Assembly: GCA_965178125.1 (NCBI GenBank)
Contig: OZ237736.1
Span: forward strand, 1,612,001 to 1,676,000
DNA from: Bilabrum cf. latius
Lineage: Eukaryota > Bigyra: Bicosoecida > Bigyra > Bicosoecida
DNA: 64,000 bases
Reading direction: 5' to 3'
A model generated the notes under the pieces. It did no database searches. It saw only the letters and a list, made by a program, of their open reading frames with translations, and was not told where the DNA came from. Positions within the stretch are counted from its first letter, which is position 1. Each line of letters opens with the position of its first letter. Positions 44,201 through 57,131 of this stretch are shown one piece after another. Position numbers and translations under genes: made by a program.

Positions 44201-47200
44201 GGTTTGGAGCTTGCCTGAAGGCAGCCGAGCCGCTCGTCCCACTTCCAGACCGCATCAGCTACCTGCGCCGGAGCAGGGCAGTGAACCTCTCCCTCATCTC
44301 AGTCACCTGCGCCTCCACAAACCCTATTCCTGACTGCAGCGTGCGAAGAGGCAGGAGAGTCTCTTTCCTAAGCTCCCGCAGTCTAGACCACAGCCTCCGC
44401 TTCCTGGTCTCCGCTGCCTCTACAGCGTTCTCGAGCTTCCCTGAGTGTGATGCGAATCGGTACAGCAGCAACAGCACTACCAAGTACATGAACTATGCAA
44501 TTAGTACGATTAAAACGTACGCATGCTGGGTACGAAGCAAAGCGTCTGGCCAGGTGTCCCGCTCCAGCTGGTCGGCGGAATACGCCCTGTACTCTTCGGG
44601 ACAGTCCTCTCGGGCAGTGCCCAGCCCAGTGCGGTCGTAGTAGGCACACGTGCAGATGTTCTCGAATTGGCGCAGCACAACAGTTCGAATCGTAGGGGCC
44701 ACCACACGCAGAGTGCAGTACAGGATGCCCGTGGTCTTGATCCAGCTTGCCAGCGCCACCGCCTTCTCGTGCTCCTTCTGCAGCAAAGAGGCTGACTCGC
44801 CTTCGTACCGCTTCAAGTACAGCGACGCAGCACCCTGAGTAGCCACCTCAGCAGCTCTCTTGCCGCAGCACGCATGCACCCAGTGCGTTGGCATGCTCAT
44901 TGCAAGCAGCCCAGCCCTTGCAGCTCCTGCCAAACCCATCGCAAGCACATGCAGCTACTTGTCCTTGCGGGGACTTGGTTGCCGCCACCTGAGCAGCTTT
45001 CGACGAGTGAGCGAATCGATTTCTGGGTCATATCGCGCCGAATTAGGCTGCGTGGTTGGTACAGACGCTTCGGTGCCGCGCTGATGGCTGCTCGACTAGC
45101 CATGTGCTGCAGTCGCATCAGCGTTGCGTTCTGTGCGGAGCTGGGCCCGGGCTATCTCCGCCTTGACCTCGAACACTTCTACTGCATCTCTGAATAGCTG
45201 CCTACGCTCCTCAAGCTCGCTCTTGGGTTTAGGATCGCCATTAGCGCGCTGAACCGCCCCGCTATCTCCGTTCTTGTCGAAAATACCACACATCGATATG
45301 TCCTCTACACAGCACGAGCAGCCGCAGCGAAGCCATCGAGCGCAGCCAAGAGACCAAGCTTCCACGCTGTACCTGCCGCAGCAGTAGCAAGTGCCAACGC
45401 AGCACCCAGTGTCTGGCTGCGCTTCTTCCGCCAGGCCAGGCATACCTCGACTGAGCCAGCGCGCGTACTTCCTGTACCCCGCGTCCTGGCTGTCAGAGAG
45501 CCCCACAATCGGAGTGAAGAAGTAGAACACAGCCGTCACCGGCATGCACAGTAGAGCAGCAAGAAAGACCAAACCCGAGATACCAATCATGATCTTCGAG
45601 AAGGTGCTGGCCTCGTGGCCGAACACCGCTTCTGAGTCCTGGCCCGTGTGCCAGGGCTCGTCCAGGACGGGACCGCCATTCAGCTCGGGGCTCATCTCGG
45701 ATGCACCCCTGTACCACTCTCGCAGCTCCTCGATTGGCATGGGTATCGAGACAGACCCTAAGCCGCCCTCACGATCCGCCCGAAGCCTTGCAGCTGCCAT
45801 GACAGCTAGGCTTGCCTCCACCGCTGCTGCCTGGGTCAGGCACCAGTTGGCTAGCCTACAGGTTGTGACCTCGTTGAGCATTATCGGACCCCAATCCATC
45901 CGCCCGTGCTCCTCAGCATACGTCGAAAGGTGCACTAGAGCCTGGTCAACATAACCAGTGACATTCAGCTGCCTGGTCTGCGCATGTCGGTGCATAGCAA
46001 GGAAATACTGCGGCTGCCCATCCAGCCCCACCAGCATAGGAATATGCGGGGCTACCCCATCAGGCCGGAGCTTTTCCATCTCCTGCATTGCCTCCAGGCC
46101 CATGTCAATGGTGACAGAGCTGGCACCCAGTCCAGCGTAACCATACGCGGCGCAACCGAGGATGTATCCCACGAAGCCGAAGATGAAACCACCTACTATC
46201 ATCGCGGTACGAGTGCGCCCGCGCGCCATCTCCCTGGAGGGAGTTTTCGCCAGCGAGGCACCTACGAGCACCTGTCCCACGTATGCCACGGCAAGGAAGA
46301 CCCCGGTCACCCATGGAGCAGCAGGGGAGGCCAACACGAGGTGGGGCACTGCACGCCGGATGGCTCCAACTGTGAGGGGCCACCCGCGCATCCAGCGGAG
46401 CATCAATTCGATGTATCCCGCCATGTAAGAGCCCATTGGGGCCAGTGGTATCACCACGGGGCCCTTCCCGAAAGTTCCTCCCTCTGGGCTGGAGGGCACG
46501 TAGTCCAGCATGGCGATCGAAGCGCCGAGAAATGCCACGAAGCACACCAGGCCCATGAACAGGGTCCTCCGAGACAGCGGTCGCCGAGACGGCACATAGT
46601 ACACGGGGCACATCTGGCATATCCTATTCTCAGGGCGGACTAGCCCAGCTATGGATGCGTGCCAGTCGGACCCCGTGATGGAATCGCTCGTTGACCCTGC
46701 GCGCAGCCTTCGGGGAGCGCTTGCACCAGCAGATGATCCATGTATTGCCTCCATTCCTATTGGAACTACTCTAGATGACCGATCGTCGATAAGTCTGGAC
46801 GGCACGCGGTACTTCGTAGGTCTAGAGCGTTTCGCAGATACGCAGCACAGTACTGCTGGGCATTCTCCACGTCTGCATGCATGCATCCATGCGACAACCG
46901 AAAAGGCTGCAATAATTATAAGCGTTATCCACACGCAAATCTCTGTAGCGAGCGCGATGGCACCCTGCGCCTGCCACACAGCAAGCATCGAGCTGTGGTC
47001 ATCGTCAATGGTCCAGTCAAATGCAACCCCAAGCCTTGGAAACGCGACGGCGGGCGCAATAGAGTCCGAGCTGGTTCCTAATATGTTCGAACCCAGTATC
47101 TGGGCGATGTAGCTCAGCAACAGCAAGCAAATAATGGAGATGATGAAGACCACAGCAATCGTGCAAAAGCCTGGGCTGTACAGGGCCTCCCAGAGCATCG

Positions 47201-47237
47201 TACGGACTACTTCGGAGCGGTCCGCATACACTCGCAT
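41205..47237 (-). CDS. Giant multi-pass membrane protein with disordered C-terminus, family unknown
   Basis: A single frame of about 2,010 residues contains about eleven TAGs and no other stop until TGA 41205-41207. The first ATG after an in-frame TGA (47337-47339) is at 47237 (MRVYADRSEVVRTMLWEALY). Membrane segments include VVFIISIICLLLLSYIAQIL, WITLIIIAAFSVVAWMHA, LFMGLVCFVAFLGASIAML, VTGVFLAVAYVGQVLVGASL, MIVGGFIFGFVGYILGCAAY and IMIGISGLVFLAALLC; a long hydrophilic loop separates the last two. A Cys-rich segment (CCVGTCYCCGRYS) follows, then two further hydrophobic segments near 44930 and 44490. From about 44260 down the protein is Ser/Ala/Gly-rich and disordered. It lies 160 bp downstream of DNAI3 on the same strand and converges with the other giant membrane-protein gene. 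No function assigned. Confidence 0.75.
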
Positions 47238-47396
47238 ACTACTTTGATATGAAGTCGCTTTCACAGCACAGCAATCAGCACCATGGTCGTGAAATGAATC
47301 GATGAAAAGGTTCCGCTATCCATCATTCGCATATCTTCATCTTCTAGAAACAACTGGTCGCAAATGTAAATGACCGTGCATGCAGAAGCGCTCCGA

Positions 47397-50300
47397 TTAA
47401 TACTTTGACTCTTGCTCGACACCGGTGCCTTCCATCGCACCGCCATCCACCTGGCGAGTTTGCTTCCCGCTGGCACCCTCCTCCCCCGCGCCGAGGAGGT
47501 CCTCGACCGAGATCTCTAGCTCGCCGCAGAGCGCCTTCCGCAGGGCCTCGTAGGCCTTCTCTTCCTCTTCGCGCTGCAGATGCAGCTTCAGGCCGAGGAT
47601 GGCATCGTCATCGATCACCTCCGCACCCGCCTGTGCCAGCTGCTGGGACAGCTTCTGCGTCTCCTGCTGCCTCGCGGCGGCCACCTTCTCGGCCGCAGTG
47701 GCCGCCTGCTCGTCTTCCTTGGCGCGCACCTCCTCTTCGTCCGCTCGCTTGGACCAGCGGTGGGCCTCGTTCCCCGCACGTAGAGACTCCCGATAGAGCA
47801 GGGCAGCCACCCGGGCAGCCTCCCCCGGCAGTGCTCTCCGCAGCGCGGGCGGCACCATGTACACCCTCAGCTGGCCCTTGCCATCCCCTGCCGCCAGCAG
47901 CTGGTACCTAGTCGACGACGACGTGGAGGATGAGGAGGAGGCAGACGATGACGACGACGCGCCTGTCCCCGACGATGCCTGCCTGGCCGCATCCGACGGT
48001 GCCCCCGCCCCTCCTGCTGCACCCGAGGCCCCATCCCCGGCCCCACCACCGACGGATTGCCTCTGGGGCTCCTGTCCAGCCTCCGGTGCCTCGGACCTGC
48101 GGACCAGGGGCGTGCGGAAGGCCAGGCAGCCCACGGGTGTGGAGAGCGCAGGTAGCACCATGGATGGCCGGAGCGTGCTCTCCGAGAGGTCCCATGCCTC
48201 GATGGCCCCGTCTCGCCGTCCCAGCAGCACTACGCCCGCCCGGGTGGGACTCAGGCAGCCGCACGTGTAGGGCTTCTCTCCGGGCGGAGAGCGCATGAGG
48301 GGCGTCCCGAGGCCCTCCTTCCAGAGGGAGAAGCGCCACTCGCTCACGGCAAGTACCACGCCCTCCAGGTGAGGCGATCGCTCCAGGGAACACACGGGAC
48401 GGCTGAGGTCTTGGTGCAGCGCGAGCACCCGGCTCGTCCCCGCCACGGCCCCGTCCGCGCCCCCTTCCCCAGCAGCGGCCCCCTCCTCGCCGGCCCCGCT
48501 CGAGGCAGCAGCGGCCGGCGCCCCGCCGAACTCCCCCGCGACGGAGGCCCTGCCCTAGTTGGTACCCAGCCCGGGGGGCAGCCAGTCCACGCTCGCAAAC
48601 GCGCCCTCCTCCGTGCCAACGGCGATGCTGTCAGTCGGCAGCACCGCAGCCGCATCTGCCGAGGACGAGGACGAGGACGAGGCGCCGTCCTGGCCCTTGG
48701 AGGCGGAGCCGTCCGCGGCAGATTGCCCCCCACTGGCCCCTCCTTGACCCGATGCATCGCCTGAAGATGCACCGCCATCCGCACCGCTGTCTCCTCGCGC
48801 GCTCTGCACCCCGCTCCCTGCAGGCAGCGTCAGGGGGTGCGCTGCCGGCGGCGCTATGCTTGCGATGCATACCGGGACCGACCCCCTCTCGATGGGCAGC
48901 ACCAGCTGGGGCAGCCACGGGATGTCCGGAGGCAGCGCACCCGCGAGCTTCGAGGCCCCGGGGACGATCCCTTGCTCGGCGGCCTCGTCCTCTTCCTCCT
49001 GAGTCTGCGACCCCCCTGCATCGCCCAGCCCCTGCCTCTGCTTGGCCAGCACTCGCTCCCTGTACCGAAGGTCCCAAACCCGCAGCGTGCCGTCGCTGGA
49101 GGCCGTCAGAACCTGCCTGCACCTCCCATCCATCGCAGGCTTGAGCGCCTCGTTCCTGGCCGAAAGCTGGGCCGCTGGAGGGGGCCACCACACCGCGCTG
49201 ACGGGCCGCATGTGGGACTGGTCCCCGTGGCTGATGCTTGTGGGCTGGAACCTCCGGGGGCGCATGCTTGTGCCCGCGGCCGCAGCGGCAAGGGAGGCCA
49301 CAGGGTCTCCCGCCCTGCCCCTCCCGCCGCTCGAAGAGCCCCCACTCCCACCCCCCTGGGCCCCCTTGCGCTTGCGGGCCTCCCTCGCCAGCCTATCCAG
49401 GGCCTCCCGGATATCCCACAGCACCACCTGGCCAGAGGCACAGCCAGCCGCGATCAGGTGGTGGTCACTGGGGCACCACGCAAGGCACGTAGGCTCCACA
49501 GGGGTCTCCAGCACTGCCACTGGGGCCGAAGCCGAGAGAGAGAACACGAGCACCTGGAAGGTCTGGGAGCGACAGGCAGCCGCCACCGAGTCCTCGAACG
49601 AGCGCGTGGGGACGGGGGCACACGCGACGATGGGGGCATACCTGGGGTGCCACGCCACGAGCCGCACGTCCACGGCCTCCTGCTTGCGATCCAGGTCGGC
49701 CATAGTCTTCACCTCACGCAGCTGCGCGTCGCCGCTCGTGAGCAGCGGCGCGCTGTCCCTGACACCGGAGCTGTTCCAGGAGCTAGCCTCCTCCCGGAGA
49801 GCGTCCGAGGTCCCGTTCTCGGCCAGGGCGGCCTCCATGGGCGCGGCCACCCTCCGCAGCACATCCAGCACGCGGCTCAGCAGCGAGCCCGCCTCCTCCT
49901 GCCCCGACAGCTTGTCCGCGTCCAGAGCAGCCACCGCCCGGGCCTTGAGGGCTGCCGTTGCCGCGGCCGTGGCAGCATCCTGCGCCGCGTCTCCGCTCTC
50001 TGCCGCGGCGGCAGCGGCAGCCGCAGCGGCAGCAGCCGCGGCCCCTCCTCCGCTCGTGCCCCTGCCTCCGAACGACGCCCGCCGATTGCGCCGGCCGCCA
50101 GTCGTTGTGCCAGTTCCTGCGGACGGCAATCCCGCCCCCCCTATACCGCTCGTCCCCACTGACAGACCCCCCGGGCCGCCCCCCCCCGTGGCCCCGGGCC
50201 CTTCCTGCTCCCCAGCCCTGGAGCCGATCAGCCGCTGTACCCCGCCCCGGCCGGGTACCGCCGCGGGTCCCTTGCCGGCACGCAGCAGCAGCGCCAACGA

Positions 50301-51916
50301 GGCCGGTCCTAGCCTCCTTGCAGCCGCAGCCGCCCCCACCTGCCGCATCGGATCGAGGTCCTCTCCGCTGCTGGCCGCGTGCCTCCCCAGGTCCTCGTCC
50401 TGCTCGTCCACCTCCGCCTCTAGGGCAGTCACCGCGACAGGGGGCACGACCGCGCCGTCCAGAGCCCCCGACGCACCACCCTGACTCTCCTCTATGCCCG
50501 CATCCTACTTCTGTCCCCGCCCCTGCCGCTCCTTGGCCATTGCCATGCGCCATGCAGCGGCGAACACGCCCGGCAGCAGTAGGGTCCCCTCCCGCGCGGC
50601 CAACACCACGTCGTCGGGAACAGCACCCTGGGACTCCACCGCGGCGTTGGCTCTCCTCCGGCGGTCCGTCTGGCACCCCGCGTCTGCCCTGTGCGCAGCC
50701 AGCGTGGGCGCAGAGGCCTGCAGCCCCGCGTCCAGGGTCTGTCTCCTCTCTGGGAAGCCCGGCTCCTTCCTCAGCCTGAAGTCCGCCCCCTGACCCTCGT
50801 TGTCGTTCAGCGCGAACCGGCCCCCCAGGTCGCGTCTCCTCCTGCGCAGCCGCATGCGAATGGGGGGCCTGCTCGGGGGCGGCAGGAGGGCTCGAACCGC
50901 CTCGTGGGTGGATTCCTGCTCCGGGTCCGTGTACGCCCGCGCCACGACCGGCTCGTCGCTCCGCTCCACCGTCTCGTCCTCCTCCGGGAGAGGCTCCTCG
51001 CGGGGAGAAACAGCGCCGCTGCCCGCCCCCGAGGCGGCCTGAGACCCCCCTGCCGCCCCGCCAGCGGCCGGGTCAGGCCTGGGCGCCTCCGCCCGCAGCA
51101 GTGCCTCCATGGCGGCCCTGGCCTGCGGGCTGGGGGCCAGCACCCAGCCGTCCGGGGTGATGCGCTCGTTCGGGTCTGCCAGAAGTAGCATGGTCTCGGT
51201 GCCGCCCGCCTGGATCTGTTCCTTGAGCGGCTTGAAGGGGGACATGCTTCCCTTGGCGCGGATGTCCTCCAGCACTGCGGCCGTGACCAGCTCCTTGGAG
51301 CCTACCAGATCGAAGCTGCCGGGGCCAGTCTGCAGGCCCCACTCCTTCTGCTGGTGGCCGGACAGGATCAGGGAAGCGCACCCGGCTGGCATGGGGAGCG
51401 GCCCGCCCTCTGGCAGTCCCTCTGGCACGTCACCAGTCTACGCCCCGGCGGAAGCTTGCGCCTCAGCACCCGCGGCGCCGTCACCGGCAGCCGCATCGTC
51501 AGCCCCTTTCCAAGCCAGCATTTCCTGTTTGGCTTCATCGCTGACTGCGAGCAGCCAATCGTCTTCCCCGTACTCTTCATCCATATCAGACACGAGCAGC
51601 ACCTTGTCGGAATCACATGCCTGCGAATAAATCATGAGCAGTACCGCTGTTCCAGCCTTACGATTGCGCCCCAACTTGGAGGAATAAAAACAAGATGCAC
51701 GCGTCTGGGTTGACTCCTCACCTCGAGTAAAGCCTTCGCTTTGTGAAACGGAGAAATCGCCCCCTGTCGCCCAATATCGCTCAGCAGATCATCTCGTAGC
51801 ACCTCCTTGTAAGGAACTACATCGAACATCGTGTCCCCTGTCTTTAAGCTCCATAGATCCATCCACTGCTGGGTCAGGAGGACTGGAACCAGCCCATTCG
51901 GACGGGTTTTCGGCAT
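47397..51916 (-). CDS. DNAI3: Axonemal inner-arm dynein intermediate chain, DNAI3/WDR63 (IC140-like)
   Basis: Exon 1 51916..51722, a 101-nt intron (GTGAGG donor), and exon 2 51620..47397 give about 1,472 residues. The N-terminus (PVLLTQQWMDLW, QGAISPFHKAKALLE) followed by DKVLLVSDMD aligns with WDR63, whose equivalent reads LVLT...AVSDFH...LLLVYD. A second, similar N-terminal unit follows (SLILSGHQQ, GSMSPFKPLKEQI). WD40 repeats are visible around ACAPVPTRSFEDS, CLAWCPSDHHLIAAGCASG, VLTASSDGTLRVWDL, CLSPTRAGVVLLGRRDGAIE and LLAAGDGKGQLRVY. A charged coiled C-terminus matches the family. Low-complexity inserts make it longer than human DNAI3 (about 890 residues). The protein is part of inner dynein arm f/I1 and implies a motile flagellum. 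TAGs at 51438-51440, 50505-50507 and 48555-48557 are sense. It ends at TAA (47397-47399). Confidence 0.88.
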
Positions 51917-52358
51917 CGCTCAACCGAGCAGCCAAACACGGTCGGAATTTGTAGTGCGCAACCAGAGAGGCGGTATCAGCTATAATACACGCACAATTGA
52001 GATCGGTAGTTTAATAAAAGGCTCGGGTGCTGGGCAATGAGCCACGTTTGAAAATGCCCGTTGAACGGAAGTTCGGTTTATGCAAACTATACATTACAAA
52101 CAAACCCCACGTCGCCAACCAACTGTTTCACTCATTCCACTGAATCCTGTGAGCTTTCCGAAGATCGCAGAATTTGGTACAATTGATACTTACTGCACAA
52201 ATTGTTTGAACGGTCTGAATGAACTGTTTTATCCCATTTAGTCCAGCATTTCGAGCACTAAAGTTGCGCATGCGAAGTGCAACTTGAGTTAGTTTGTGCT
52301 TTACCATTCGAGCCGGATTGTTCCGCACGCGTGTGATTGAATTCTTGTATCGCAGACA
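51917..52358. promoter_or_regulatory. Divergent intergenic region between DNAI3 and the carboxypeptidase gene
   Basis: 442 bp of relatively AT-rich DNA between two start codons. No gene and no copy of the 10-bp palindrome; both promoters presumably lie here. Confidence 0.4.
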
Positions 52359-54250
52359 ATGCGGTCCATTACGCAGATGCTAGGCACTGTGGCTGCGCTT
52401 GCCATGGCAGCGTTCGCCTTCCCTGCAGAGGACGAGGTGAAGTCTCTGCCTGGATGGGATGGCCCCCTCCCCTCTCGCATGTGGGCCGGGTACGTGAGCG
52501 TCGGACAGCAGAAGGACAGGCACCTTCATTACATCGCGGTTGAGTCGCAGAGCAACCCCGAGAAGGACCCCGTTACCATGTGGTGTAAGCTATGGATCTT
52601 GTTCGGCGCGCAGCTTGAAAATTAGTGACGCGAGGAACGCTCGTGCAGAAATATTCGATACACGTTGATACCTCGCAGCGAACGGCGGCCCCGGCTCGGA
52701 CTCGAAGATCGGCTGGCTGACGGAGCTGGGCACCTTCCAGGTGGACGAGCGCTCGCTCGATGAGAAGACCGGAGCCCCCAAGCTCTTCAAGAACCCCAAC
52801 GCGTGGAGCACCCTGAGCAACATGGTGATTTTCTCGCACCCCGCCCCCGTGGGCTACAGCTACTGCGACTCGCAGGAGGACTGCTACTCGAACGACGAGC
52901 GCGCCGGAGACGATCTCCGTGACGCCCTGCAGGCCGTCATGGACAAGTTCCCCACCTGGAAGGGCCGCGACCTGTACCTCACCGGCGAGTCCTATGCCGG
53001 CATCTGTGAGACACAACCGCTTCGATCCGTGGCCTTGCTTCAATCTCTTAGACGAGGTGGACGGCTACTCGTGCAAGACACCATTGAATCCTGCCCTTGC
53101 CTCGCCCCCGTGCTCCCATCCATGTGTGTTCTCTCTTTACTCGCCCCCCCCACCCCCTGCTCCGCCCCTCGCAGACGTGCCCCAGACTGTACTCTCGATC
53201 GAGGCCCGGCCCTCGCCCGACCTGAACCTCAAGGGGTTCGCTGTGGGCGACGGATGCAACGGTAACGTGAGAAGACATGAATGAATCGATCACGAGGGGA
53301 CATAACCCATCGCTGCGCACAGCCTCGCTTGCAAGCCCGACCCGTGGCCCCTGCGCGCCATCGTGTGTCAACGCATCGCTGCATGATATCGAGCACAAGC
53401 TTGCACCCCTAAAGCCTCTTTGGCCGCCTTGCTGCTGTTGCTTTTCTCGCAGACGGTCGGCACGTGCTCTCCCCAGGGCACCCGCATCAACGCGGACTTC
53501 TTCTACCAGAAGGGCTTCTACACGGCCGAGCTGCGCGCCCGCCTCCTCAAGGCGTGCCCCGACTTCGAGAACCCATCCCAGGAATGCGAGCAGCGCCTCG
53601 CAGAGATGCAGTCCCAGATCGGGAACGACGTGTACGTGTACAACTACGTGGACGAGTGCCCCGAGAACCACAACAACGGACAGAAGGGACTGGGAGCCCG
53701 CGTGGGCGACATGTTCGCCAGGGACCCCGCCACTGGCAGCCTCGTGCACCCCCTGTGGCACACCAATCGCGAGGCAGACGTCTCGGCGGACCACCAGGCC
53801 ACGGGCCAGTTCGGCTACTACTGCGGCGGCATGACCGCCATGGGTGACTGGCTGGGCAACAAGGATGTGGCCACCGCGCTGCACGCCAACCTGGACCGCC
53901 CCCGCCAGAGGTTCAACTACACCCGCACGCAGCCGAGCCTGCTGCCCCACTACCCCGGGTGGGCGCAGAAGTACCGCGTGATCGCGTACTCTGGGCAGTT
54001 CGACGCGTGCGTGCCGTACGTGGACACCGAGTCCTGGGTGTACGGGCTGGGCCTCAAGGAGCACAAGCCGTACCACCCGTGGGACGCCAAGATCAACGGC
54101 ATCATGCAGCCCGGCGGGCACGCCGCCAGCTTCAACGCGGGCAACTTCACTTACGTGACCCACACCGCCGCCGGCCACATGGTGCCCCAGTTCACCCCCG
54201 AGAGCGCCCTCGAGATGGTGCGCAAGCTCATCAACGGCGAGGAGTTCTGA
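52359..54250 (+). CDS. Secreted/vacuolar serine carboxypeptidase (peptidase family S10)
   Basis: Four exons, 52359-52584, 52679-53005, 53175-53266 and 53453-54250, encode about 480 residues. An N-terminal signal peptide (MRSITQMLGTVAALAMAAFA) precedes the mature enzyme. WSNGGPGSDS is the oxyanion-hole motif (NGGPG) of S10 peptidases. The catalytic triad is complete: Ser in TGESYAGI, Asp in AYSGQFDACVPYVD, His in AAGHMVPQFTPE. LKGFAVGDGCNGN and ADFFYQKGFYTAELR are also typical of the family. Multiple Cys residues suggest disulphides. S10 enzymes remove C-terminal residues from peptides in lysosomes/vacuoles or outside the cell. No TAG codons; TGA stop. Exon junctions are all phase-compatible. 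Confidence 0.95.
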
Positions 54251-54559
54251 GTTGTCATCTCGCATTCCAAGGCGAACGGCCGGGACTTCCCTGGGATTCA
54301 TTGCCGTTCGTGGGATCGAGAACCTTGCGTGTTGCAGTCTCGCGGCTCTTGAGTTGACGTCCGGGTAGCATGGCTGCTTCGGCGCCCCGCTCCATCGGAT
54401 CGTCCCGCGCTTTGCTTGACTGTGGAAACCGAACGAATCATTTTGCTCGCGTATCTCGGACACAACTTATTTCGCGCATCCATCCTGGCGTCGATGGCTG
54501 CATGGCACTGCTGCGATTGCGATCATCGGAGCAATTGTACACTGCTGGCAATACGATCA
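54251..54559. other. Intergenic between two plus-strand genes
   Basis: 309 bp between the carboxypeptidase stop and the next start. I see no conserved feature in it. Confidence 0.4.
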
Positions 54560-55825
54560 ATGGACATATTGGGTGAAGCATAGCGCCATCTAGCATCCGT
54601 AGCTACAGCTCAGGTTGCTAGCACCGGCAAGGACAGGGGGAAGACGATGGCAAGTGCGTCTGCAGCACTCTTCGAATCCCTGCGAACCAGATGCGCAAGT
54701 CGCAAGCGCAGCAGGGATACAATCCGAGAAGCTGCACTAGAAGCTGTGGCTGCTCTTCGCATAGATGCCGTGAGGTCAAGCTTGAGGGCGGCGGCGCGAT
54801 CTCGAACTCGGCGGGAGCAGGAGGTTGTGGCGCTTGCGGCAGAGGCCGCGGAGCAGCTAAGCAAGGCACAGAACGTGCTGGCCATGCACGCCGATGGCTC
54901 TTTATTTAGCGAGCAAGCGCTTGGGATTGCGAAAAGAGCGGCGTTTTCCACAATACCTGTGAAGGCTCGCCTTCGGTCAACAGCTGTTTCGCAGCTCGCG
55001 GAGAGTAGCAGCGAAGATTCGAACAGGCAGGCACCAAAGTTACCGCCGGCACCTACGTTACCGATGCTGCAGGCGTCACGCTTGCGTCGCCTTGCCGTGA
55101 AGCCTCCAGCAGACGTAGACCTCGGGCCTGATGCAAACCTTGAGGACACCTTGCTGCGGCCGGGAGGACTCGCTGGCGCTGGGTCGGCAGCGGCAGCGGC
55201 AAAGGCAGCATCACAATGGCTTGGGATCGAGATGCCTCACGGGGCTGCCCGAGCGGCATCAGGAGACGAAGCGTCTCACGGGTCCTCCTCTGCCAGTGGA
55301 CCCTCTGACTAGTCGCCTGAGGCTCGGGCAGTCGATAACGTGCTGTCCTCCATGCGACTCAGGGCGGAGCAGGAGATCGCGAATGAGAAGGAGAAGGAGA
55401 AGGAGAAGGAGAAGGAAAAGGAGCGGCGGGAGAGAAGCGGCGCAGCCACGTCAGGCCCCTCCAGCATGTCGACTGCCAGTGGAGCAAGTGCTGGAGGTGG
55501 GGAGGCAGCCCCGCAAGTTGCGTCAGCACAGGAGGTGCACACGGCCGTGATGGCGCTGGATCCTGCTCCCAGGAAGGCCCTCAGGAAAGCCCTAAAGCGG
55601 CTATTGAAGGCGGGGTGGACTCCCGGGGCTCCTCTGGGCGCCGGGATGGTGGGTCCCAGGCAGAGTGTGGCCCCTGAGGTGTGGAGGGGGCTGCCGGCCG
55701 GTGTGCGGGCCGCTCTTGGCGGAGGGGAGGAGGCCATGGCTCCGGATGGCGGAGGGGGCGGGGGTTGCGATAAGGAGGAAGAGGGGGAGGCCGAACCTGC
55801 CAGCAAGCGGAGGCGAACCGAGTGA
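54560..55825 (+). CDS. Ala/Ser/Lys-rich helical protein, family unknown
   Basis: One frame of about 421 residues, ATG at 54560 (MDILGEAxRHLASVAT), two TAGs read through (54581-54583 and 55310-55312), TGA stop at 55823-55825. The first 200 residues are predicted helical and rich in Ala/Arg/Leu. A run of Glu-Lys dipeptides precedes a Ser/Gly-rich linker, then a basic helix (RKALRKALKRLLKAGW), and the protein ends with a nuclear-localisation-like PASKRRRTE. That C-terminus suggests a nuclear protein. I recognise no domain. An ATG further in (54647) would omit the first TAG and is an alternative start. Confidence 0.65.
55385..55420 (+). repeat. GAGAAG hexanucleotide repeat encoding Glu-Lys dipeptides
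   Basis: Five perfect GAGAAG units followed by GAAAAG encode alternating Glu-Lys in the EK-rich protein. A microsatellite with a period divisible by three. Confidence 0.95.
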
Positions 55826-55934
55826 ATTGAACTGTGCTTGCTCGTGTCGTGCAGTGTAGACTTGTGTGCACAACGGACCGCGTTGCAATGTTGCTGGCGC
55901 TTCCTGACAGACACAGACACATGCGATATCTCCA

Positions 55935-57131
55935 TCACCCGAAAGGCAGCAGGCGCTCTTTGGCCGCATTGAAGGCCTCCCTGGTCGCGAATCGCTGGCC
56001 CGTCCTTCGCTCCTTGAAGCGAGCAGGGAGGCCAGTCACCACGCAGCGTCGCCGCGCCGGCCGGAGTGGAGGCCCGGCTGCCGCCGCGATGTACGCGTTC
56101 CTGCTGCTATCATCAGGACCATGGGCGCCTCGGCCGCTCTGGAAGTCCTCGTCGCCCTCGTCACGCATGGCGCTCTGGCCAGCCCTGGCAGAGGCAGAGG
56201 CAGAGGCAGAGGCTGCAGAGGCACCGGACGTGCCCTCCGTGCCAGCGACCTGGACACGGCGGCCTGCGAACGCATCCCCGAAGACAACCGCACCCAGTGC
56301 AGCCGCGCTGCCGTGCTCCGGCGGTCGTGCTGCATCCCCAGCGCGGGCGGCCTGCCAAGCGGCCAGGCCGGCAGGGAGGCATGAGCTGCCCGTCGGCAGG
56401 GGGGCAGAGGGGGGGCGGTGCAGGCGCCCCGATGCATGCTGTGCAGCTGTGGCGGATGCACGCTGCAGGTCGTCTAGTGTCGGACCCAGGGGCTGGTCTC
56501 GGTCGAGAGCGGCTCCGAGTGGGACCAGCGGGCGCGAGCCGAGGGCGAGGGCGTGGTGGGCGGGGAGCGAGGCGCTTGCCGTCGGGCCTCCCCGCCGTTT
56601 CGGCTTTCTCCGGGTCTTTGCTCTGGATTTACCCTTTCGCTTACTTCCTTTTGGCCCGCGCTTGGCGCCTTTTCCGCCCGAAGCCCCAAAGTCGGCGTCA
56701 GAATCTGAGCCGTCGCTGTCCTCAAGGCTGAACTCGTCGTCGTCATCAACCGCATCGCCTCCCATGCCGGTACCAGCATTACCATAACCTCCCATTTCTT
56801 CAACTGCCGCTTGGGTAATTGCCCCCCGCATGCGAACCATGTCTGCTTCCAGGGCGCTGGTTCTTGCGTCTGCTCCAAGCCCCAGCCAAGCCGGGACCCT
56901 CTCCACTCCTCCGACGGCATCGACCCAAGCCCATCCTGCGCCAGATGTGGCAGCAGAGTCAGCATCTCGAGCTCTCTGCGAGGCTCGCCTTGCCCTCTGT
57001 CCTGCGCCCTTCTTTTGAGCAGCGATGCCTCGATTCTACCCAGATCGTTCTGTCAGCATCTTCTGCGCCCCTTTATGACCCGATGCAGCCATTGCTTCGT
57101 CCCATGCCCTCCGTGCAGCCTTTCCCGACAT
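55935..57131 (-). CDS. YL1_C-domain protein, VPS72/Swc2-like chromatin remodelling subunit
   Basis: One frame of about 398 residues from ATG 57131 (MSGKAARRAWDEAMAASGHK) to TGA 55935-55937, with one TAG read as sense near 57037. The middle is acidic and then strongly basic (DDDDEFSLEDSDGSDSDADF; KSRAKTRRKPKRRGG). The last 40 residues contain a YL1_C domain: RRRCVVTGLPARFKERRTGQ followed by RFATREAFNAAKERL. YL1_C occurs in VPS72/Swc2 (SWR1/SRCAP complex, H2A.Z deposition) and in INO80C/Ies6. The size and acidic/basic central region favour VPS72, but the classical N-terminal YL1 segment is not obvious, so Ies6-like remains possible. Start inferred from frame continuity. Confidence 0.7.
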
